Below, piece by piece: positions 45,840 to 55,499 of a stretch of DNA of 64,000 nucleotides. The position numbers were made by a program, and so were the translations under genes. Below the pieces are notes generated by a model, which worked only from the letters and a program-made list of their open reading frames with translations, made no database searches and had not been told where the DNA came from. The stretch lies in NCBI GenBank assembly GCA_026874595.1, contig CM049313.1, forward strand, positions 44,422,659 to 44,486,658. The letters are read 5' to 3'. How positions within the stretch are numbered: position 1 is the first letter of the stretch; every line of letters begins with the position of its first letter. Origin of the DNA: Sipunculus nudus. Taxonomy: Eukaryota; Annelida; Sipuncula; Golfingiida; Sipunculidae.

Positions 45840-46335
45840 GTCGTCTTTGCATTCCCATCATGAGGTCTGGTTACCTGTCATCCAGGTTGTGTCAGTCTGT
45901 CAGTATGTATGCCTGTTTGTTTGTTTTTTTTTTTGTCTGACATAATATTCTTGAGTCCACATTGTTTAAGCAATGCTTCTGAAAGACATACGGTTAAAAT
46001 AAAACCAGGAAATACTTTTTAATATCAGCATTTATGCAATAAAGTAATAGTGTTTCTGCTCTCCCAGAACATTGCTCATTCAAATTAACATTGCTCATTC
46101 AAATTATAATTTTCAATTGTTCCCCTGTCTTCCTGTTTCCCTGTCTGCCTGTTATATTTCAGCTTCCGGTAAGCGCTCGACCTATGGTCGTCTAGTTTAC
46201 ATGTAAGCCTTTTAAGTCATCAGACTGATTCGCATATTTGAGAAAAATATATAGTAAAATTTATATGCATGATACTGAGTGTAGGAACTAATTTGTAAGC
46301 CGCTGAGATCCATTACCGATCTAATTGTATCTTTC
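45840..46335. repeat. Inner inverted repeat, right arm
   Basis: Reverse-complement match of 43040-43640. The duplicate phrase ACATTGCTCATTCAAATTA at about 46070-46105 is a short local duplication not present in the left arm. Confidence 0.9.
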
Positions 46336-46452
46336 TCCATCATTCCCCCAACTGAGTTTAAAGGATCCAGTATGTTTACCTGATCTGTATCGGGATTACC
46401 TAAATAAATAAACCATAGTCGCCATATAGTTGTTTTACAGTATCATAAATAC

Positions 46453-46502
<50 letters not shown>

Positions 46503-46991
46503 TATATTTGTAGAATATAGGAAATATTGTTGACAACGTATTGGAATTGCACGGCTGAGAGCAACTAGAGTTTCCACGTCTATTCATTTTACCTGATTGC
46601 GCACCCCCGAATCCCGGTCAGACCCCGCCGTGGCAACACCCTAGGGCAAGGGCGAAACCGTAAGTGTGCCTTTGTCCAAGCAGCGGCAGAAATGGGAACC
46701 AGTAAATACTGGGAAGGTAACAAAGCGTTTCGTTAATACATTAGCTAGGATAATTTTAGGCTTTAATTTATTTGTTCTCCTTTTTAATGTTAATTATGAA
46801 ACAAATAGTAATAAGTACTTAGTATTCCACCGATTAAAACACACACACCAACGAACACAAATAAACACACACATACTTTTCCTGTGCTTGCGTCATGTTA
46901 GTGTATTGTTTGCGTTGCTTGTAAAAAATCCCATTTAACTGTGCATTAAAAGGTGTCTTTAATGCGTTCACATTTCTTTCCTTATTTTCAG
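46336..46991. other. Unassigned sequence with (TA)n upstream of copy C
   Basis: TA microsatellite at 46457-46498. A 90-codon frame at 46666-46938 has no recognisable domain. Confidence 0.4.
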
Positions 46992-47105
46992 GCTTTTTAA
47001 TAAAACAAAATGGTTAACCAACTATTTTGACGAAAGATAAAAAATGCAGAAAATTATCGGAAACCAGAAAGGCCTCTCCTTCAAGGACATCAAACTGATG
47101 TAAAA
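46992..47105 (+). pseudogene. Copy C, broken exon 6 of astacin
   Basis: Aligns with gene A exon 6. After TTTTCAG it reads QNG, a TAA at 47015-47017 where A has Lys, then PTILTKDK, a frameshift, MQKIIGNQKGLSFKDIKLM and a TAA. The MMYGCN end is lost. The in-frame stop, frameshift and 3' deletion make it a pseudo-exon. No C-copy counterparts of exons 1-5 were found upstream. Confidence 0.85.
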
Positions 47106-47318
47106 CTGAACACGTCAGTATCCATCCTTAATCGTTATTGTATGAACTAAAGAAACGTATCAAGGAATGTTGGTGTAGATTGTAACCGAGGCTCTAAATG
47201 TAAGGTAAATATTACCATGATCATAGCATAACCCTAAAAAACTAAAATATTCTGTGCTTGGAAAAATGTTTCTTAGTTTTCATCAATGATTGTCCAAGAA
47301 TAAATTTAACTCCTTTAG

Positions 47319-47498
47319 CTCACTGTATACAGTGTATGCTTCTATAGAAGCATCAAAACTTGTCCAGGAGAGAGTTTCGTCGGCAAAGATTGCCAATGCT
47401 GTGGTCCTGGAAATCCGGTGAAGCAAATCAATTACAGCGGAATTAGCGGAAACGGAAGTGGCTTGACCGGAAATGGCAAAAAACGGGGACGGCAATAG
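47319..47498 (+). pseudogene. Copy C, altered exon 7 (Cys-rich module)
   Basis: Starts CTCACTGTATACA after TTTAG, like exon 7 of A, but contains about 20 inserted bases with a stop. It then reads KTCPGESFVGKDCQCCGPGN and PVKQ, followed by a Gly/Ser-rich stretch (GISGNGSGLTGNGK) ending in TAG at 47496. A CTATAG acceptor at about 47335 could restore an open frame. It is diverged in Cys pattern from CLCWCPG in A and B. Confidence 0.75.
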
Positions 47499-48388
47499 TG
47501 GGAACACAACGGGTGATAACCTTGCTTTAATGAAGAAAATTTTATATAATATCATGGAAACCCTAAAGAAATCATATCTGTTTATTGTATTTATTCTTTC
47601 TTTTTCAGATTTTATCTTACAGTTCTACTGCTTAGACCGACGGCTCATTGACCCAAGGCCGGCATTTAAATGGGATGTTTGTCTCTATATTCCGTTTCAC
47701 TTCCCCGTCCAGCTATTTTTCTATGAAAATTTTATAAAAATTTGCACGGAAACTTACCTGTATTTACCTCAGATGCACATCAGTCTAATTATCTAACAGC
47801 AAACTAATTCTCTATCTTGTGTAGATGCAGTATAATTAATTCAGAAAGGAAAATGTCTAAACATGTGTACGGCCTTGCAACATAGCATTGAAGACCGAAG
47901 CTGGCGATCTCGAACTTAATCCATTAGGTAATTCATTGAGGAGACATCACAGTGATATTTGTACGTCACACCTCTGTTAGGTCACACATACATCCCTTCT
48001 ACATAACATGGATAGATCATCAAACTTTACCACATAACCTTCTTTGTTGAAAGCTATTTTGTAGTGGCAAAGTTGATAAGATATGACAAAATCAGGTGGA
48101 CCGGTGTGTTAGAACAGATTGTAGACTGTATATTCCCGAGATTTGGCATGTAAATGGCCTCATGATACAACAATCATCAAGGAAATGAACATCAAACGAT
48201 GATAATACCTTAAGATCAGTTTGAGATTCATGTTTTGTCCGTACCTCTAATAGTCTGTCCAACTAATAGACTGTTGGACAATAAACTCTAAACTCTTTTA
48301 CTGAAAAGCAATAATGTAATGATACAAGTAAATAAGAGTGTATTAATATCTGCATCTTCATATTGTAAAGCAATTGTCCTTTTTGCAG

Positions 48389-48498
48389 CATGCAGAAATG
48401 AACATATACACTGTATTGCATTTGCTACCAGCAATACTGCAACGATCCAAAGCTGAAGGATTTCATGGACAGTAACTGTAAACAGGCCTGCAATACAT
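48389..48498 (+). pseudogene. Copy C ShKT exon 1, frameshifted
   Basis: After TTTTGCAG it reads CRNEHIHC in one frame and YCNDPKLKDFMDSNCKQACN then TC in another. All six ShKT cysteines are present, but the span from first to third Cys is 47 bases, so the frame is broken between Cys2 and Cys3. The donor would be ACAT|GTGAGT. It is a pseudo-exon or a base-level assembly error. Confidence 0.75.
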
Positions 48499-48675
48499 GT
48501 GAGTGAGAATGTATGGCATTCATTCGGGGTTTATAATTAATGTCACATGCGCAAAAACTATACTATGCCGGTCAATTACAGTCAATGGCAACGTCATTTA
48601 TTCACCACAATAAATGACAAGGTAAGTATGCCCAAAAAGTATTATCATTCATATCATTTTTGTTCATTTATTTTC

Positions 48676-48882
48676 AGGCTGTGGCGATTCAAGAGGTACA
48701 TCTGAAGACATTGAATACATTTGTACAATAAACTTTGATTTCAGGTTGTGACGATTCGAGAAATGCATGTGAATTTGTGAGCAGGGCGGGGACACTGTAA
48801 ACAACCCAAGTATGAGGCGTTTATGCTTCATTACTACCAGAAATGCTGCCATGCCTGCTCTACAGATTCTCCTCCATGTTAG
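48676..48882 (+). pseudogene. Copy C ShKT exon 2, frameshifted, with duplicated start
   Basis: After TTTCAG at 48744 it reads CDDSRNACEFVSRAG, then in another frame GHCKQPKYEAFMLHYYQKCC and HACSTDSPPC with a TAG at 48880. First to third Cys spans 49 bases, so again one base off, next to a GGGCGGGG run. About 68 bases upstream the exon's first 25 bases plus acceptor (TTTTCAGGCTGTGGCGATTC) are duplicated as a truncated copy. Confidence 0.75.
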
Positions 48883-49238
48883 ACCGGGTCATCTGATCAG
48901 ATTTTTTCCAGTGATGTTATTCTGCATCCAGTTGTTAATCTGTGGAACTAATTGGCTGGAGTAGACTAAGATACTAGTCATATCAAGTCACGTATAATCC
49001 AAATAAAGGTGTCCAAAAGACACAAATGGCATGTGTTTTAAGTAACATTGAATACCTCATGGCCGCCGATTTACCGGTATACACATATCGATGATACTAT
49101 TCTCAAGAATTTACCTACCTTTAATATTAAAGTTTCTTCCAACATTCAGATGGATGATGATGAAAAACAACTATTTTGCTAAACATATTTACTAATAGTG
49201 GCCAATCCTTTTCGATGTCGATATAATCTAAATTCCAG

Positions 49239-49364
49239 GTTGTTTGAACTTGAATACTAGATGTGAAACCGGGACAGGCTTCGGATACTGCAAAAGATTT
49301 GATCATTACAGGATCAAGCACTGCGAGGAAAGTGTCAGGATCTGCTTAACAGAACCTCCCCAAG
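49239..49364 (+). CDS. Intact ShKT exon of copy C (or alternative exon of gene A)
   Basis: 126 bases, phase 1-1, exactly the length of exon 8 of A and B. It encodes CLNLNTRCETGTGFGYCKRF, then DHYRIKHCEESVRIC and LTEPPQ, with six Cys in ShKT order. Acceptor is AATTCCAG, donor G|GTACGT. No stop or frameshift. Since the phases match exon 8 of gene A upstream on the same strand, it may be used by gene A transcripts; otherwise it belongs to the decaying copy C. Confidence 0.75.
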
Positions 49365-49390
49365 GTACGTTAAAGTCTTACATATGGTAA

Positions 49391-49489
49391 CCAGTGGCGT
49401 CATTTTTTCTTTCAGGGTGGGGGGGGATGACTTTGTATATTTATATATACACACACATACCTTTTTCAGCGTCTCTGAGTGACATATTC

Positions 49490-49538
<49 letters not shown>

Positions 49539-49546
49539 AATATATG

Positions 49547-49584
<38 letters not shown>

Positions 49585-49863
49585 AACATACCAATGTTAA
49601 TCATATTTCAAATTATTATAATATTGTAATAGAAAATAAGTTTTTGTAATTCAAAGCAAGGTTTAGATATAAATTTTTTAGTAAATGGATCCAAAGTCTT
49701 TAATTCTATTTATTAATATATTTCATTTGCAATATTATAATATTATTCTCTGAAAAGTGTGTGTGTGTGGGGGGGGGGGGTTGAATACATTGGCTATCCC
49801 TCCCCCTTGACAAAAAGTTGGGGGTATATATACCCCTATCCCCCCTATATTGACGCCCCTGAT
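49391..49863. mobile_element. Foldback/MITE-like element with TA and G runs
   Basis: CCAGTGGCGTCA at the left and TGACGCCCCTGATGG at the right are inverted ends. Inside are two (TA)n tracts (49494-49530 and 49553-49580) and G/C runs near both ends. It resembles the CAGGGGC-ended elements elsewhere in the window. Confidence 0.5.
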
Positions 49864-50168
49864 GGTAACGAAACGAGGATTCTAAGGCAATACACCAAAA
49901 TGTTGTCCTACGAACTGGCCGCTCCAATTTTTCGCTGATAAGAATTTGTTTTTGCAAATGAACACCAGGTCTTTTGTAATGTTGCTTATATTTGCTATGG
50001 CACAAATTCCCTAAATGTATTTTTAAAAATTATGGAACAATTTTGTAATGATCATGTACACAGATTTCAAGAACTGGGATATTCTTTTTTATTTTCTGGG
50101 CTTGGCAAAATTCTATCTCGAACTAAAAAACAATGAACTGCTCGCACTATATGTTTTTGTTCCCAGAG
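49864..50168. other. Unassigned non-coding sequence
   Basis: AT-rich, with no exon seen. The 99-codon antisense frame (49706-50005) includes the adjacent G/C run and is not credible. Confidence 0.4.
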
Positions 50169-51389
50169 TCCATATAACACAATTTTTTTGTGGCCTAATT
50201 TATTCTGTTCCTTCTTAAAACACGAGAAATGCAATGCAGGGAATATTAGAGGAATCATAACCCTAATTTGTAGACAATATACAAGAGTACACGAGCCCCC
50301 CCCCCCCCCGGCCCTCTTAATAAGAACCCCCCCCCCCCCTTCACACTTCTCATGAAAAGAAGGACAACTACAGTTCCTTTCGGTAAAGAATATAATGTTT
50401 ACACAACACTATAATTTTTATATTATTTGATTTACATTATCCAGTTTCATATACAGTGTATTCGAAAACATATTATATATGTCGATGATGATATTTACCC
50501 GAACATTTTAAAAGCCCCTGGCCTTGAAAAATTGTTTTCATTGTTGCCACTGCCAGCAGGTGACCCGTCAACATTCCATATAACACAATTTTTTGTGGCC
50601 TAATTTATTCTGTTCCTTCTTAAAACACGAGAAATGCAATGCAGGGAATATTAGAGGAATCATAACCCTAATTTGTAGACAATATACAAGAGTACACGAG
50701 CCCCCCCCCCCCCCCCCGGCCCTCTTAATAAGAACCCCCCCCCCCCCTTCACACTTCTCATGAAAAGAAGGACAACTACAGTTCCTTTCGGTAAAGAATA
50801 TAATGTTTACACAACACTATAATTTTTATATTATTTGATTTACATTATCCAGTTTCAAATACAGTGTATTCGAAAACATATTATATATGTCGATGATGAT
50901 ATTTACCCGAACATTTTAAAAGCCCCTGGCCTTGAAAAATTGTTTTCATTGTTGCCACTGCCAGCAGGTGACCCGTCAACATTCCATATAACACAATTTT
51001 TTGTGGCCTAATTTATTCTGTTCCTTCTTAAAACACGAGAAATGCAATGCAGGGAATATTAGAGGAATCATAACCCTAATTTGTAGACAATATACAAGAG
51101 TACACGAGCCCCCCCCCCCCCCCCGGCCCTCTTAATAAGAACCCCCCCCCCCCTTCACACTTCTCATGAAAAGAAGGACAACTACAGTTCCTTTCGGTAA
51201 AGAATATAATGTTTACACAACACTATAATTTTTATATTATTTGATTTACATTATCCAGTTTCAAATACAGTGTATTCGAAAACATATTATATATGTCGAT
51301 GATGATATTTACCCGAACATTTTAAAAGCCCCTGGCCTTGAAAAATTGTTTTCATTGTTGCCACTGCCAGCAGGTGACCCGTCAACATT
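50169..51389. repeat. 406-408-bp tandem triplication with two C-tracts per unit
   Basis: Three nearly identical copies start at 50169, 50575 and 50983, each opening TCCATATAACACAATTTTTT. Each unit has two poly-C tracts separated by GGCCCTCTTAATAAGAA, and the length difference between copies comes mostly from the C tracts. Near identity implies recent duplication or an assembly artefact. The last copy continues into unique sequence after GTCAACATTACATATTTTGG. Confidence 0.95.
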
Positions 51390-52361
51390 ACATATTTTGG
51401 GCATATCGGCCAAAGTATCCTTTGTGGATAATTTGAAAATTCCTGGAACGGATGGACACATATCGCTATAATGACTACCCGAACTGTGACTAATTCATAA
51501 TAAAATCTTGAAATAATTTTGATAAACACACTTAAATTAGGGCGATTTTGTTAAACAAAATATTCTGGAGACACAAGGCCATTTTGGAAATTATGCTTAT
51601 AATTTTAAAATGATAAAAAGATAACAGTTACCGAAATGTTATGCCGCCATATACTTCCCAAATGAGCGACTCCTATCGGCGATTACTCTAACTGAGTCTT
51701 CCAGTTCGGCACGTCGAAAATGTGTTAATATATTTGACCATATATCAAGTTCTGAAAGAGAAGAAATACCTTATCTGTAACGTCGAGGCTCTAGTATGTA
51801 CCTCATCTGCGGATACAAATTTTAGAATTTGGGGCTTAGAGGTGAGGGATGACCCCCACACATAGTACAGTGTGGAAACATTTTGAAGATTAAGTCCTAC
51901 TGTAGTTTAAAATGATGCAAAACATTGACCCTAACACCGCATATAACCATGACGGGCAGTGCGTATGCCCACAGTGCATCACATTGCTGTAAAACATAAT
52001 TTTAATTTTCTTCCTTTATCTTTCGGATATGAACATATATGGCGGTGATAGTATGTCACATCGGCATCCAGGGTCTCACAAGAAAATAAATTTTTAAACT
52101 ATTGAATTTTATGCTTCTTAATTTAAGAGTGCGAATATAAGTAAAGTTAAGATCGAGAGGATTAATTGGTAAAGTTTGGGCATATGTAGTGATTTAAGTT
52201 CATTATACAATCTGAACTATTCATTCCACCAGATTCGAGGTCATTGTTCCAAAATCATAATTGTTATTTTGTTTAACAGTTCTCACCAGCTGTTATTTGA
52301 GTAATACGTACAGTAATCGTCTTATACACAAATGTTTACATACGTTTCTCTTCCCCACCAG
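51390..52361. other. Unassigned sequence before last ShKT exon
   Basis: No exon or repeat recognised. A 76-codon frame at 51241-51471 reads through the end of the last repeat copy, and the left-arm counterpart is open too, but no domain is recognisable. Confidence 0.4.
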
Positions 52362-52480
52362 ACGAGGAACCATTTCGTGACGAGAGTGAACTTTGCTCCG
52401 CCATCGCTCAGCTAAACGACTGTTTTTATTTCAAGGACTTCACGAAGGTCAAATTCAGGACATCCTGTAAGATGTGTTGA
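52362..52480 (+). CDS. Terminal ShKT-like exon with stop (copy C or gene A)
   Basis: After CTTCCCCACCAG it reads DEEPFRDESELCSAIAQLND, then CFYFKDFTKVKFRTSCKMC and a TGA at 52478. It fits the end of an ShKT domain (F....C..C) but has only four of the six cysteines. It joins 49239-49364 in frame through G|AC. As the natural end of a chain 37324 to 49239 to 52362 it would give a protein with three ShKT-type domains. Confidence 0.7.
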
Positions 52481-52509
52481 CCTCTACCGGATGTAAGTTT
52501 AACTAAAAT

Positions 52510-53909
52510 ATAATTTAGATGTGCTTTTCATTTGACTTTAACTGGCAGTTTAATCATCGTGTATACATTCGACCTTTTTTTTTGCCCAGCAAAGGCGGCC
52601 GTTTATGTGTCCGATAGAGAGGGCGATATTAAATGTTTGGCAGATGAAAAGACTATAGACCTTGAATGGCAGTTTAATCATCGTGTATAAATTCGACCTT
52701 TTATGGATCAAAACAATGACTTTTTGAATTTAGAAACATGTTGTATGTATAACACAATGCAACAAGTCTTGTCCTGCCAAGTTCCTGATTGAGGGGTTCT
52801 CAAAGTAGTTCAAACGTTTGGTAGTACCGAAGACTGTCCATAAAGTGGGGTGTCTTGCGTCCTTGCGCTTGTGTTCTTGCTGTTAAATGTGATTTATATA
52901 ATAAAGTTATATACTACCCTTACCCTTACGCCCTCGGTTCGCCGTCTGCGCCTTCTTCTGCCGTAAGGATCTAGTGTTACTAACATATAAATGGCTCTGT
53001 TTGTAACAATTCAGTTTATGTGTTTTCTTGCTAATAAAAGTGTTAGTTCTGTACTATTGATCAGTATTTTTGTTCATCAGCTGTTAATGGCGATTATCAG
53101 CTGAGTTTTTACGTCAAAAATCTTATTATTTTATAATTATTTGGATGTGGTTCATAGAAGCGTTATTCCGCTATGAATTTTGCGATATACGTCTCCTTGC
53201 CACGAAACTCTCTCCGCAAATAGAATCTCACCGTGATTATGTCCTTGGAGGACTTTCATGACACATACCCTCGACCTTATCAAACCCTGACAGGTTTATA
53301 TATCCCAGGTTTCTCGAAAACGCTTATGAGGCTACCATTTTGCGTACACACTAAATGTCACTGGTCGCATATCGAAATAACAGGTATATCTATAAAATTT
53401 AATTGTAAGTATGTATGTTTGTGAAAGAAGGATACAAGTTAGGTCTTGTAGATATGACTAAATTTTTTTAGACTGAATAATTGTTTTATTTGAAAAAAAT
53501 GAACTCGCACCTGCGTGATTGGCATGAGTTTATTAGACCATTTCTGTATTTATGTAGCAAATATAGAATGTTTTAATCCGCGTAGTGGTATGAATTGTAG
53601 CAAGGAAGGCAAATCTACATACAGGAAAACCTGGCTTTACCGACCATCTCAAAATGACGACCACCTCCTGACGGTCCCATTCCTTTTTGCTCTTTATATC
53701 AGACCTCGCTTAAACGACCATCAGGAAAATGCGACCACTTTATCGAGGTACCGTTGGTGGTCGTTATTTCAAGGTTTAACTTTATGACTACATGGTGTTA
53801 ACGCAGTTGGGTAGAAATAGCAAGCTTTGTAACAGAAGTCGCATACAGCCGTGACGTATCAATACGTTCTCTGTGACATGTTGAAATCTGAAATATCTTC
53901 CGGCGGATG
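52510..53909. other. Right-arm flank, inverted match of 38.6-41.3 kb
   Basis: Contains inverted counterparts of the left arm (TTCCTGATTGAGGGGTTCTC at 52783 against GAACCCCTCAATCAGGACAA at 40858). A segment at 53622-53785 has AAACCTGGCTTTACCGACCA and GGTGGTCGTTATTTCAAGGT as imperfect inverted ends, and I see no match in A, so it may be a small MITE. No gene seen. Confidence 0.6.
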
Positions 53910-53920
53910 TCATGGCTGGC
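53910..53920 (-). CDS. Gene B terminal exon: GQP tail and TGA stop
   Basis: Acceptor CCCCATACAG, then the GQP codons and TGA at 53912-53910. The same tail is found in gene A with TAA. Downstream sequence stays related in the same frame, interrupted in B by one further TGA. Confidence 0.55.
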
Positions 53921-55428
53921 CTGTATGGGGTAGATGATATCGATTTCAGTATACTATCCGATATGACATGTTTTTTAAGAAGTTTTGATTGTTAACAAAT
54001 ATGTCACAGGTTACAGCAGCTGGTAAACCATTTTTTCAGTATTCGTGCTCTCTTTACATGTCCAGTTATTGTAAAATGTAAGTTTTAGAGCAATGAACAA
54101 GACACTGATAATATTTCATTATTCATCAATAAATCATTCGGAAACGATGAAAAGATAGTTATCAATGTAATCACATGAAAAAAGCATCTTAATATATTAT
54201 GCTATAGCTTTGTTAATAATTTTCAGAAGACATTTGCAGTAATGTATATAGTATTGACAAACATAAAAATGTCTTAAAATATGGAGAAGTCCAACAGAAT
54301 ATATACCTGACGGCAATGACAAAACAAAGCAAATGATATAATATTTTACATTTTTTTTTTACTTTGTAAACTTGTACCTACTGGTTTGTTGAAACTTTAA
54401 CTAAAAGACGAAGAAATAAAAATTGCAACTGGCTTTGTTGAAAAAAGGAAATAATACTGATATAAACATTTATCACAGTTGGTGTATATTAAAGTTAATT
54501 TAAACAGAACATCCTTAAATGTTTTGAACAACTCGAAAATTCGAATTTGCATAAATGTATGTATCTCTTGGTTCCTTGTATTTCTTTTTCAGATTGGTGA
54601 TCAGTTGTTTGGGAATGTTTTATTTTCTGCCTAGGCAGTACGATTGATGAACGCACTTGTAGGTTCATCCTGCCACCTTCGCTATCATTACTATTGCCCA
54701 GGCTGTCTTCCTATACTACTTTTTGTAAATGCATGGTACGAGCGCATAGCTAGGTAACAGGGATTTTATGGCGGTTTACATGGTTTCTTTATGGAGGAAC
54801 TACTTTTCATTCTCTCTCTCTCCTCTATAATATATAATTATATAAACCATAATTTTTAACTTTTGTGTCAGCGAAGTTAATATGTGAGTTTTTTTAATAA
54901 AACCCAATATCTTAGAGGGCTTTAATCCGGAATGCCTTTATCCTTTAATGAAATAGCTAAATGTCAAATAGCAATGACAGTCGAATAAAAAGGATAGCAG
55001 TCACATGACACTAAACCATAAGAGTATGGTACATGTATTTATATAAATTAAGCGTTCTGGATTCCTATTCATGTGTATTGGCTACGGAAATTATCTTGGA
55101 CTCCAACCTGCAGTTAAAACACTGAAGCTTCTTAATGATTACTTTTTGAGCTCTGGAACGATTTAAACCTACAGTTATCCTTCACTCAAAATACCATATA
55201 TTATGAACAGAAGTGAGGTGTGGTATGCACCTTTATCTGGAGAGCAGACACCGCAGCTTTTCTTACATCTGGGGAGGAGTTCTTTCTTGTACACCCGGTC
55301 AGTGCAATAGCCATCCCGCGCCATACTGAGACAGTAGTAGCGGAAGTCTTCACACACTACAAACATAAGTTTATCTTTAAAATCAATGAAACGATGGGGA
55401 AGGTTATACCAACAGCAGCATCCCTCCT

Positions 55429-55499
<71 letters not shown>

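Noticed and set aside
48389-48882. Programmed ribosomal frameshift in ShKT exons
   Set aside because: The two shifts are of different size and lack a shared slippery sequence; decay or sequence error is simpler.
51241-51471. 76-codon frame at the end of the 406-bp triplication
   Set aside because: The left-arm counterpart is also open and partly similar, which was tempting, but most of the frame is repeat sequence and no family is recognisable.
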